DNA of 35,902 nucleotides from a virus. The notes under the pieces are model-generated. The model saw only the letters and a list, made by a program, of their open reading frames with translations, had not been told where the DNA came from and ran no database searches. Below are positions 29,807 through 35,902 of the stretch, one piece after another; within the stretch, counting starts at the first letter, position 1, and each line of letters opens with the position of its first letter. The stretch lies in the IMG/VR virus record IMGVR_UViG_3300030385_001836, positions 1 through 35,902 of that record, one strand, 5' to 3'. The position numbers and the translations under genes are program-made.

Positions 29807-31711
29807 TTACGCAGCGCCACCAAGCTGTTCTGCTGTAGGTGTTTGCGTAGCCATTGCTAAATCAGTTGGGTTAAGGCTGGCCCCTTGAGCCATTGCCGCC
29901 TCCTCCGCTTGAGGGGCCAGTGCTGGACCCATTGCTTGGGGTTGGGGCATCTCTTCGGGAGGGGGTGCCAAAAGCGCCATTGCATCCGAAATAAATCGCC
30001 TACATAAATCTAAACGATCGTCCGGTGCGCCTTCTGTCTTAGCCTTCAGATAAGCGGAGTTAATTGTTTTAATTGCCAGTGGCAAATTAGTAAACGGCTC
30101 TGGTGAGACGTACACGCCTTTGTCTATGAGCAACTCAATAATCATATTGATATCATTCCGCTCTGCATTCTGGAGATCTTGAACTTCCTTTAGATCTGGA
30201 AACTCTAAGAGGGAGAGACCGTCTTCACGGCTTATTAGTCCGGCAGTCATCATCTCTTGAATGGTCTGCAACCTTCCCGCTGGCGTAGCCGGGAGCATAG
30301 AAACAGGCCACATCTGCATGACGTACTTGTCCTCTTCAAGATCGATATCTTTCCAATCAATCTGCTCTACTAAAGACCTATTGAAAGAACGTACTTTAAA
30401 GGCTCCAGTCTTCATGTAGATATCTCGCGCTGTTTCGATCATAATCTTTGCCGCATCCAAGTACATCTTCTCGTGGTCCTTGGCAAAGCTCATGAATCTC
30501 TCCGATTCAATATCGTGATACTCGCGCAAAGCTCGTCCTGAGTCGATTCCAGAAGGCTTCTTCGCGGAAGCACTGAGCTGAGATACTCCCACAATCTCGT
30601 AGGCCCTCTGGTAGAGTCTGTCGAGATGGGTGAACATTTCAGGACCAACCGCTTGAGCAGTACGGTATTCTGGCATTGTCCCAGAATAGGTAATAATACC
30701 CCCAATTTCGTTATTTAGATGGCTCTTAGAGACTTTTGACCCAGCCTCAATGAACACTTTAGGCACTGAAACGAGGTCCATTGCGACCCTAATCGTGTTC
30801 AATAGGCGATTAATTTGGATCTGAAGACCCGTAAGCTGCTCGGCTATACCCTGACCGAAGTACCCCAAAGAGCGATTACTCCACTCCAGCTTTACAAATG
30901 GAAAGTATGATTTCTCATAGGGTTCGTCCGAAAGGACAGCATTGTCTACAGAAATTACGTGCCTACCGTCATTCCCATCTACAGAGCTGGGGAGATGCCA
31001 CGCCTCAATAACAGCCACTTGGTCGGAAGTCTTGGCGAGGTCATATCCCTCGTTCAAGGTCTCTTCCCATTCCTCATCTCGGCTGGCCATACGAATGAAC
31101 TTTTCCTTCTCTGGGAATTGGGCCACTAAGACCTCGCGAGTCACCACCTTGCGCTGAAACATTTGACGTGGCGCGTTGAACAAGGCTTCCCGGTCATCCA
31201 CCATAATCTCTTCCGGGAATACTCTCTCGCACTTTATTTTTCCCTCTTCTTCAAAGATCTTCATAAATCCCGTTCCGAAGATACACGCATCCCTGACTAC
31301 CGCATCGCCCACCTGATAGGCTTCGGTTTCATAGAACATTCCCTGAAGAAAGCGATTTAAGAGCTTGGCCTTCCGCTGCATAGAGAAATCCCCGCCAGTT
31401 GTGAGAAAAGTAGCTCTTGGTCTATTTTTGATGATTTTAGATACGATTGTAGAGACCATCGAGTGGACAATGTTCAGGGTGACCTTGTTGGCTGCCTCGC
31501 CGGGTGCTGAGGTTGGGACGCGGGCATACCATCCACCGCTAAGACCCACCAAGGGCGAGTTGCCATAGAGACGGAGATTTCGAAGGTTGGCCTGTGTGCG
31601 ATAAGACTGAGCCTCCCGAATGAAATTAACGGTATCAAAGATTACTGAGAAGAGACGCTTTTTAGACGTTTTCCACCAGAACGCATCTGGGTCTGTTGTG
31701 TACTTTGCCAT
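29807..31711 (-). CDS. Portal protein (634 aa)
   Basis: The protein matches the podovirus portal pattern: an N-terminal helix region, a long alpha/beta segment (SLGYFGQGIAEQLTGLQIQI, with the RLLNTIRV helix following), and a tail with Pro/Glu/Ala-rich low complexity. A dodecamer at one capsid vertex docks the terminase and the tail adaptor. The length (634) is usual for podoviral portals. Its start is in a TAATG overlap with the preceding basic gene, and the scaffold gene follows. Confidence 0.85.
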   Translation of the reverse strand: MAKYTTDPDAFWWKTSKKRLFSVIFDTVNFIREAQSYRTQANLRNLRLYGNSPLVGLSGGWYARVPTSAPGEAANKVTLNIVHSMVSTIVSKIIKNRPRATFLTTGGDFSMQRKAKLLNRFLQGMFYETEAYQVGDAVVRDACIFGTGFMKIFEEEGKIKCERVFPEEIMVDDREALFNAPRQMFQRKVVTREVLVAQFPEKEKFIRMASRDEEWEETLNEGYDLAKTSDQVAVIEAWHLPSSVDGNDGRHVISVDNAVLSDEPYEKSYFPFVKLEWSNRSLGYFGQGIAEQLTGLQIQINRLLNTIRVAMDLVSVPKVFIEAGSKVSKSHLNNEIGGIITYSGTMPEYRTAQAVGPEMFTHLDRLYQRAYEIVGVSQLSASAKKPSGIDSGRALREYHDIESERFMSFAKDHEKMYLDAAKIMIETARDIYMKTGAFKVRSFNRSLVEQIDWKDIDLEEDKYVMQMWPVSMLPATPAGRLQTIQEMMTAGLISREDGLSLLEFPDLKEVQDLQNAERNDINMIIELLIDKGVYVSPEPFTNLPLAIKTINSAYLKAKTEGAPDDRLDLCRRFISDAMALLAPPPEEMPQPQAMGPALAPQAEEAAMAQGASLNPTDLAMATQTPTAEQLGGAA

Positions 31712-32004
31712 TACTTCACCTTCTTCTTGGGGGATTTAGACTTCTGCCTTTTTTTCAGGGCATTAATTCTTTTATAGTCTGGATTGGACTTATTTTGCTC
31801 ATACCTTAGTGTCGGGCCGATGGCCTTAGCGGTAATCTTGGAAACGGGTCTAGATGATTTGGCCGGAGGGTATTCGCCAAACAGTACACTCGTCGCATGT
31901 CTAACTGCTGCTCGTGCCTTTTGTACTGGTTTCTTCTCTAGCTTCGGATACAGCGGTTTCTTTTTCCTGCTACTGCCGCCGGTCTTGCCTGTAGTCTTTG
32001 CCAT
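31711..32004 (-). CDS. Highly basic small protein, unknown function (97 aa)
   Basis: The protein is Lys/Arg/Pro/Ser-rich throughout (SSRKKKPLYPKLEKKPVQK, ending in KKRQKSKSPKKKVK). It is likely to be a nucleic-acid-contacting, partly disordered virion or packaging protein; I do not recognise a family. AGGAG precedes the ATG, and its stop overlaps the portal start (TAATG). Confidence 0.6.
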   Translation of the reverse strand: MAKTTGKTGGSSRKKKPLYPKLEKKPVQKARAAVRHATSVLFGEYPPAKSSRPVSKITAKAIGPTLRYEQNKSNPDYKRINALKKRQKSKSPKKKVK

Positions 32005-32013
32005 TTAATTCTC

Positions 32014-32217
32014 CTATTCAGATGAGTAAAAAAGTAAGTCATCTTGCGACAACTCCTTAGAGTCTGTAACAACTAGATCATCAAGATCGTCATGTCGAAT
32101 CATTTTCTCAGGCAAGAACTTAACTTTCACATCAAATCCTTCACGCGTGAATTCAAACTCTCCAACCCCGCATCCCCTCATCATCTCTACAAATTGTTTT
32201 AGTTCATTTGGGTTCAT
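32014..32217 (-). CDS. Small acidic protein with AccB-like N-terminus, unknown function (67 aa)
   Basis: The N-terminal part (ELKQFVEMMRGCGVGEFEFT) resembles the start of bacterial biotin carboxyl carrier protein (a helix, then a strand with Glu/Arg), but the protein lacks the biotinyl domain. I start at ATG 32217, which has GGAG 8 bases upstream and overlaps the terminase stop (ATGA). The C-terminus is acidic. This may be a coincidental similarity. Confidence 0.5.
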   Translation of the reverse strand: MNPNELKQFVEMMRGCGVGEFEFTREGFDVKVKFLPEKMIRHDDLDDLVVTDSKELSQDDLLFYSSE

Positions 32218-33695
32218 TGTAAATTCTCCGTTTCCCACCAATCATCTGGGTCATCAACTTTTTCAAGTCTTTGTAATTCTTCTTCTTCCATCTTCGCGCA
32301 CTCATCGGTGAACCACTGGTTCGTCCCGTATTTTGGCGCTCTGACCAATTCTTCACTACAATAGTGTCTTGACTCACGCCAAGCATAAAGAAAGGCATCA
32401 GACAGATGGTTCTCACAACGTTCGCTTTCCTTCTGGCGTTTTTCATCCCATTGCAGCAGTCTCCACTCGTCCTCCAAGCCGCTACCTTTCGGCAGCTTAA
32501 TGAATCCGGAGGCCAGATCAGAATTAAGAAGCTCAATGTAAGCGAATTTGTCATATTTGGATGCGGCAGTGATGGGAAGCTGGTAGCGAATACGAAACTC
32601 CTCCGCAATGCTCTTGCCAAGGCCGCCCGTATCGACAACGATTTTGATAAATTCATAAATGTTCGTCAGCTCACGAATATGCTGCGCGATTTCTGTCGGT
32701 ATCATATGACTGGCCTTAAATTCATCGATCAAATAGAGAAAGGGAAGGTCTCGACTGAATGCTACGACAGTGAATGCCGTTGCATCCTCGAAACCCAAGT
32801 CAACACCAAGGATGTACTCGAAGTCGAAATCATTAACGGGGAGGGTATCGTAAATATTTTTGTCTTCACTCATTCGGTAGACAAGAGAATCTGCGCTGCG
32901 AACCCATTGGCCGCACCACTCGCGCATAAAGACAGGATGGTCACTGTCCCATCCCCTGCGCCCCATCCGTTGATCTAACCAGTCTTTTGCGTGAGGAATA
33001 TGGGGGTTGTCCATAATCGTCCAAGCGTGATTAGAGTAATCACTGTCTTCCATCGTTGTCATCCGAAAGAAAATCCCGGAGCAGTGGGCGTTCGGCGTTC
33101 CGATCATACACAGTGTTCCATCGCAATCGATGAGGGTAGGCTCTAGGGCTTCTTCGACCAGCTCATCCATATGTCGGCCAAAAGACGCACACTCATCAAG
33201 AACAACGAGGCGAAAAGCAGATCCTCTAAGTTTATCGACATCGGCTGAATCATTAGCTCCTGTTAAATAGATTACGCTGCCATTTGGAAAGGTGCAAAAA
33301 AGCTCTGAGTTATTAAAGTGAAGACCCAGAGAATACTGGTCATTAAGCTGTTTGATCTTGGGCCACATAACTCTCTTGGCGTTTGAGCGCGTAAGGGCGA
33401 TATATGCGGCTTCAGAGCCGGGATACTCTACCATTTCTTTTAATAAATATACTGCTGCTGCATGAGTCTTCCCGGCTCGTCTTGAGCAGAGTGCTGTTTT
33501 TAGTTTAGATGGATCTGCAATAAAGTCAATTTGGTGCTGGAAGCAATCCTTGAAGAACTGGGTAGAGCGTTCTGTGTGGGTCATATCCTTCGCTATCGGC
33601 GGGAGATCTCCGAAGCGCTTGGTGTATTCCTTCAAGACCGTTCTGGCCTTCAGGACATTCATGCCGCTAGTTGTCTTCTTTGTATTTTTTGTCAT
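32214..33695 (-). CDS. terL: Large terminase subunit, ATPase and nuclease (493 aa)
   Basis: All diagnostic motifs of TerL are visible. The Walker A-like CSRRAGKT is at residues 70-77. Walker B LVVLDE is at 163-168 (D167, E168). The coupling motif region GTPN is near 199. The C-terminal nuclease has D299 in ILGVDLGFEDATA, D355 in VVDTGG and D433 in NHLSDAFLYAW. It packages DNA into procapsids. The length is close to the family norm. The start may instead be ATG 33662, four bases after the stop of the overlapping 51-codon gene; neither start has a strong ribosome binding site. Confidence 0.93.
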   Translation of the reverse strand: MTKNTKKTTSGMNVLKARTVLKEYTKRFGDLPPIAKDMTHTERSTQFFKDCFQHQIDFIADPSKLKTALCSRRAGKTHAAAVYLLKEMVEYPGSEAAYIALTRSNAKRVMWPKIKQLNDQYSLGLHFNNSELFCTFPNGSVIYLTGANDSADVDKLRGSAFRLVVLDECASFGRHMDELVEEALEPTLIDCDGTLCMIGTPNAHCSGIFFRMTTMEDSDYSNHAWTIMDNPHIPHAKDWLDQRMGRRGWDSDHPVFMREWCGQWVRSADSLVYRMSEDKNIYDTLPVNDFDFEYILGVDLGFEDATAFTVVAFSRDLPFLYLIDEFKASHMIPTEIAQHIRELTNIYEFIKIVVDTGGLGKSIAEEFRIRYQLPITAASKYDKFAYIELLNSDLASGFIKLPKGSGLEDEWRLLQWDEKRQKESERCENHLSDAFLYAWRESRHYCSEELVRAPKYGTNQWFTDECAKMEEEELQRLEKVDDPDDWWETENLQ

Positions 33696-33822
33696 CTTCA
33701 GGTGTCTTTATCGGCACATACACTGGCCCATCTTCCCAGTTAAAGAATTTATCCCACGGAAGCTCGACCCTTCTTCTTGGTTCCCTTGCTTCCCTTACTC
33801 TCTGTAAACGCTTTCGCCACAT
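33667..33822 (-). CDS. Hidden 51-aa gene overlapping the terminase start
   Basis: A frame from ATG 33822 to the TAG at 33667 encodes 51 residues with an Arg-rich helix (MWRKRLQRVREAREPRRRVE) and a Trp/Pro/acidic end (LPWDKFFNWEDGPVYVPIK). It overlaps the preceding gene by 74 bases and the terminase start by 29. The part between 33696 and 33748 is unused by other frames and codes well. A GGGGGTGAAG sequence lies upstream of the ATG. I do not recognise a family. Confidence 0.45.
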   Translation of the reverse strand: MWRKRLQRVREAREPRRRVELPWDKFFNWEDGPVYVPIKTPEDDKKYKEDN

Positions 33823-34057
33823 TTGGATCTTCACCCCCAAACTCGACTATAGCTGGTTCCTTCTCTGTTTCAAAAAAAGATACGTTAGAAAGAGGAGCTA
33901 CGGTTGTTATGTTCTCGCTATAGATAAATACGAAGTTCTCATAAAGCTTCATGTACTCGATGGGCGGGTTTGAACTGTTTATCCTGATAAAGGTCTCTGG
34001 CCTCTTAGACGATATTGCTACAGGCTCGAAAAATCTTATTGCTTTTAAGTTAATCAT
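33749..34057 (-). CDS. Small protein with lysine-rich tail, unknown function (102 aa)
   Basis: I do not recognise this protein. The core is beta-strand-rich (FVFIYSENITTVAPLSNVSF) with a charged C-terminal tail (SKGSKGTKKKGRASVG). GAGGTGAC lies before the ATG. The start overlaps the acetyltransferase by 8 bases. It precedes the terminase and overlaps a hidden 51-codon frame at its 3' end. Confidence 0.6.
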   Translation of the reverse strand: MINLKAIRFFEPVAISSKRPETFIRINSSNPPIEYMKLYENFVFIYSENITTVAPLSNVSFFETEKEPAIVEFGGEDPNVAKAFTESKGSKGTKKKGRASVG

Positions 34058-34517
34058 TTGTCACCTCAATTTGAATGTTGTGTAAAATGTAGGGGTTGTA
34101 TAACACCTTTTTACCCCCAATCCTCAAGGGCTTTGCTGCAAAAAAATGTGATGTCACCACTTCCTTCTCTGGCTCCCACCCCAACTGCTCTAAAAGCATT
34201 TTGCCAATTCCAAACCCACGAAACTTTTTCTTCACGTACGCATAATGCACCAGCGGCCACTCATGTTCCTCACCGCAGATGAAGCCATACATGACACTCA
34301 AGTCGCTTGCGTCACATGCCACATATAAATCTGCCTTAGTAATAAGCTCGTCGATGATGCGCCTATGATTAGAAAAGAAGATCGCCTTTGGAACTCCCGC
34401 AGCGAAAGCGGAATGGCAATGCTGGTGAAGCCAAGAACTATATACAAAAGGGATATCTGGTTGGATGGCCTCCCTGATCCTTATCGGAAGTTCTTCCTTC
34501 TCCGCGCTGCTACTCAT
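34050..34517 (-). CDS. GNAT-type N-acetyltransferase (155 aa)
   Basis: The GNAT motif A is visible at residues 91-108: HYAYVKKKF then RGFGIGKML, the acetyl-CoA pyrophosphate-binding loop (R/Q-x-x-G-x-G/A). An N-terminal strand-helix (IRIREAIQPDIPFVYSSWL) and a following strand (YVACDA...YGFICG) match the family order. It should transfer an acetyl group to an amine; the substrate is unknown. GGAGG precedes the ATG. A GNAT inside a terminase block is unusual; modification of host or phage proteins is one possibility. Confidence 0.75.
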   Translation of the reverse strand: MSSSAEKEELPIRIREAIQPDIPFVYSSWLHQHCHSAFAAGVPKAIFFSNHRRIIDELITKADLYVACDASDLSVMYGFICGEEHEWPLVHYAYVKKKFRGFGIGKMLLEQLGWEPEKEVVTSHFFAAKPLRIGGKKVLYNPYILHNIQIEVTND

Positions 34518-34905
34518 GCAACGCCTCCGGCGGCTGGTGAGGGACAGAATCCCAAAGCAAGTGCCATACTTTTTGATTTAGTTTCCAGAACAAAATCATA
34601 GCTTTCGTTGCACTTTCAGTTAGGTGTTCGTTGTTAAGCTTTACTGTATCCTCTGCTATGGCCATATCTCCGTACCCAATTCCTTCCCAGAGAATATGCC
34701 AGACTTCATGCAAAAAGCTTTGTCTGGCACATTCATCAGAGAGTGTTCCATCAATCGTCAGTTTGTGAGCCTCAAAATCGACATGAGCAAAACATTCATT
34801 GTCTTTCCCGTCCATTACTGGGTGTTCGATTAAGATATCAAATACTGCCCAACCTGCATTTACTTGCATGTTAGTTTTCCGTAGTTGCTGGAAAAAATCA
34901 CTCAT
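34510..34905 (-). CDS. HExxH metallopeptidase-like protein (131 aa)
   Basis: The sequence FLHEVWHILWEGIG at residues 65-78 carries the zinc-protease motif HExxH (H66, E67, H70). The N-terminal part is beta-rich (VFDILIEHP, ECFAHVDFEAHKLTID). This is like ImmA/IrrE-type peptidase-fold proteins, some of which cut repressors, but the family is not certain. An acidic ligand further along, as in E89 to E93, could be the third zinc ligand. ATG overlaps the previous stop. It sits just upstream of the GNAT gene. Confidence 0.6.
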   Translation of the reverse strand: MSDFFQQLRKTNMQVNAGWAVFDILIEHPVMDGKDNECFAHVDFEAHKLTIDGTLSDECARQSFLHEVWHILWEGIGYGDMAIAEDTVKLNNEHLTESATKAMILFWKLNQKVWHLLWDSVPHQPPEALHE

Positions 34906-35317
34906 CTACTTCTTCGGCCTTCATCAAATGAAGAGCCTTTTTAACTTCGCCGCGTAACTCAGTATCACTCAGGCGGTCTATCCGAGTCCTCTTCTCCATA
35001 TCTCCCTCCAAGGTGGAGAGAGTTTTGAGAAGATTTCCCATCCGCATGAAATGCTTTGAGTCATCAGGGCGAAGCGTAGATAGAGACCCAGATGCCTGTC
35101 CGATGAGCTTGGCTATTTCAAGCTGACATACAGACATAGCATCGGCCACTAGGGCCTGCGTGTTCGGCAGGATGCGCATTGCGCTGACCTGATTCCTCGC
35201 AGCCCTTAGAAACCCGTCGGATTCTTTCCTCTCCTGCCTGCGCAGGTCTGAGGCCTCAAATGCCGGACGGTCTTCAAGCGGCGTTAACTTGTTCTGGGTT
35301 TTCTTCTTTATCTGCAC
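34898..35317 (-). CDS. Putative small terminase subunit or DNA-recognition protein (139 aa)
   Basis: The protein is helical and charged, with a basic N-terminus (KKKTQNKLTP) and long helices (ALVADAMSVCQLEIAKLIGQ, HFMRMGNLLKTLSTLEGDM). Small terminase subunits are small helical DNA-binding oligomers coded upstream of TerL, and this is the best candidate by position. A helix-turn-helix is not obvious, so I am unsure. The GTG start has GGAG 7 bases upstream. It overlaps the preceding gene by 44 bases. Confidence 0.4.
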   Translation of the reverse strand: MQIKKKTQNKLTPLEDRPAFEASDLRRQERKESDGFLRAARNQVSAMRILPNTQALVADAMSVCQLEIAKLIGQASGSLSTLRPDDSKHFMRMGNLLKTLSTLEGDMEKRTRIDRLSDTELRGEVKKALHLMKAEEVDE

Positions 35318-35486
35318 TGACTGGCTCCAGTTGTGATACTACCATCATTCCAATTTCCAACCCATCAATCTGAATTTTGATCTGAGATTTTTGGCCTTGA
35401 AGGTTCATAAGTTGTTGCTCTACATGACCTAATTGAGTACATAGGTCTGTGTACTTTTTTCTAATCTGTTCTTGTTCATCTGACAT
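35274..35486 (-). CDS. Small coiled-coil protein, first leftward gene (70 aa)
   Basis: The protein is a charged helix pair (EQIRKKYTDLCTQLGHVEQQ, QGQKSQIKIQIDGLEIGMMV) with an acidic C-terminus, likely a coiled coil. I do not recognise a family. AAGGAG lies 6 bases upstream of the ATG. It is the first well-supported gene of the leftward array, next to the non-coding junction. Confidence 0.7.
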   Translation of the reverse strand: MSDEQEQIRKKYTDLCTQLGHVEQQLMNLQGQKSQIKIQIDGLEIGMMVVSQLEPVSADKEENPEQVNAA

Positions 35487-35802
35487 GAAATTCTCCTTTA
35501 TGGGTAACTAAATAAAAGACCCCACCCCATTATGAGGAGAGTCGTAAAAAATATCAGTGAGGGGTATGTGTCCGTATTCAAGAGTTGAGGGGGGGTGTAG
35601 GGGGATGTAGGTATTTTTTTAACTTGATAACGATTCGCAGTATCAGGATCATCTTGAGAATAGTTCTCATTATCAGCTTTATCTTGATAATAGTTCTCAT
35701 TATTAGTTTGATCTTGAGAACGATACGCATAACTATTATTATATAGGTCTGCATGTAGGCATATGTGCGATAAGCAGGAGCTATTGTAGGTATATGTCGT
35801 TA
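35487..35802. other. Non-coding junction with repeats, candidate origin
   Basis: This stretch between the leftward genes and the terminal repeat has no strong coding signal except a doubtful minus-strand frame. It is AT-rich with G-runs near 35588-35605, holds four 30-bp tandem repeats (35623-35742) and TGTAGGG/TGTAGGT/TGTAGGC motifs at 35596, 35606, 35754 and 35785. In the circular molecule it lies between divergent operons, where a phage origin, promoters and operators are expected. No clear sigma70 promoter for the leftward genes is evident. Confidence 0.6.
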
Positions 35803-35812
35803 AATATCCCAT
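35498..35812 (-). CDS. Doubtful 104-aa frame with 10-residue repeats and C-terminal membrane segment
   Basis: A frame from ATG 35812 reads through the 30-bp repeats, giving a 10-residue repeat of type NENYxQD (about residues 26-65), and ends in a hydrophobic stretch (SLIFFTTLLIMGWGLLF). It ends 11 bases before the first leftward gene, and TAGGTAATA precedes its ATG. The repeats may be coding, but they also look like a DNA-level array with dyads, so I give this frame low weight. Confidence 0.25.
   Translation of the reverse strand: MGYLTTYTYNSSCLSHICLHADLYNNSYAYRSQDQTNNENYYQDKADNENYSQDDPDTANRYQVKKIPTSPYTPPQLLNTDTYPSLIFFTTLLIMGWGLLFSYP
35623..35742. repeat. Four 30-bp tandem repeats with internal dyads
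   Basis: Units start at 35623, 35653, 35683 and 35713, each opening CTTGAKAAYRRTWCKCA. In unit 2 the arms TGAGAA and TTCTCA (35655-35669) form a perfect 6-bp dyad with a 3-base spacer; other units keep imperfect versions, and the spacers contain TTATCA/TGATAA pairs across units. Regular spacing of three helical turns puts all dyads on the same face of DNA, as in operator or origin arrays. Confidence 0.8.
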
Positions 35813-35902
35813 TATTACCTACATTGAACCGCTTTCTCGCTTTGTACACATCTGCATACCTATACCTACATTGATTACACAAACACACATTTAATGTCAA
35901 TA
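35803..35902. repeat. Terminal direct repeat, right copy
   Basis: This is the second copy of window bases 1-100, identical for 98 bases, with T in place of C at base 99. It most likely marks the overlap left by assembling a circular or circularly permuted genome, which would make the unique genome about 35.8 kb. Confidence 0.9.

Noticed and set aside
10300-35486. Integrase, excisionase or CI-like repressor for lysogeny
   Set aside because: No tyrosine or serine recombinase motifs and no repressor-like helix-turn-helix gene with divergent operators were seen, so lysogeny is not supported. The HExxH protein at 34510 alone is not evidence.
35623-35742. Tandem 30-bp units as a CRISPR array
   Set aside because: The units abut with no unique spacers and diverge from each other, and no cas gene is present, so these are tandem repeats, not a CRISPR. 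The Cas4-like nuclease at 3693 belongs to a phage recombination operon.

Overview
The window is almost certainly a complete, circularly assembled genome of a tailed double-stranded DNA bacteriophage of about 35.8 kb. The first 100 bases recur as the last 100 with one mismatch. Two long gene arrays face each other, and nearly every base is coding. The array of virion genes (terminase, portal, scaffold, HK97-type capsid, head-tail adaptor, large tail hub, very large glycine/alanine-rich ejection-type proteins, no tape-measure/tail-tube/baseplate set) points to a short-tailed podovirus-like phage. The host is probably a Gram-negative bacterium: ribosome binding sites are AGGAG-like, one phage protein has a lipobox, and lysis uses a holin plus an amidase. 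I see no integrase, excisionase or CI-like repressor, so nothing shows lysogeny. I see no tRNA, rRNA, CRISPR or insertion sequence.

Left arm (423-10209, all plus strand). It begins with about ten small early genes of unknown function. Several of these carry the same leader, a GC-rich hairpin followed by an AAAACAAGGATGA ribosome-binding cassette. A recombination module follows: a Cas4/AddB-like nuclease, a Sak4-like RecA-fold ATPase and a DUF669-like single-strand DNA-binding protein. Next comes a replication-initiation module: a protein with a phage replisome-organiser C-terminal signature, an HNH zinc protein, a small winged-helix protein and a DnaB-loader-like protein. Two further PD-(D/E)XK nucleases flank a small lipoprotein. 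No DNA polymerase, primase or helicase is encoded, so the phage presumably recruits the host DnaB replisome.

Right arm (35486 down to 10298, all minus strand). Read in transcription order it has a small coiled-coil protein, a putative small terminase, an HExxH metallopeptidase-like protein, a GNAT acetyltransferase, two small proteins, TerL, two small proteins, portal, scaffold, capsid, a decoration-like protein, an adaptor, a fibre/spike, a tail hub, three internal/ejection proteins and more structural proteins. A relay of small, mostly basic proteins linked by TAATG stop-start overlaps follows, and then the lysis genes (holin, a -1-frame reading frame and amidase). The arms converge at about 10.2-10.3 kb around an inverted repeat.

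The divergent junction (35487-35902 joined to 1-422) is the main non-coding region. It holds four 30-bp tandem repeats with internal dyads and a cluster of TGTAGGT/ACCTACA motifs in both orientations. It is the best candidate for the replication origin and/or the early control region.

The most interesting signal is at the holin 3' end: a dnaX-type slippery heptamer A AAA AAG, preceded at 11 nt by a Shine-Dalgarno-like GAAGGG, opens onto a protein-like -1 frame that has no ribosome binding site of its own. This suggests programmed frameshifting that makes a C-terminally extended holin. Other observations are a hidden 51-codon gene overlapping the TerL start, a 52-codon gene in the TAATG relay, and a stem-loop that would hide the capsid ribosome binding site.
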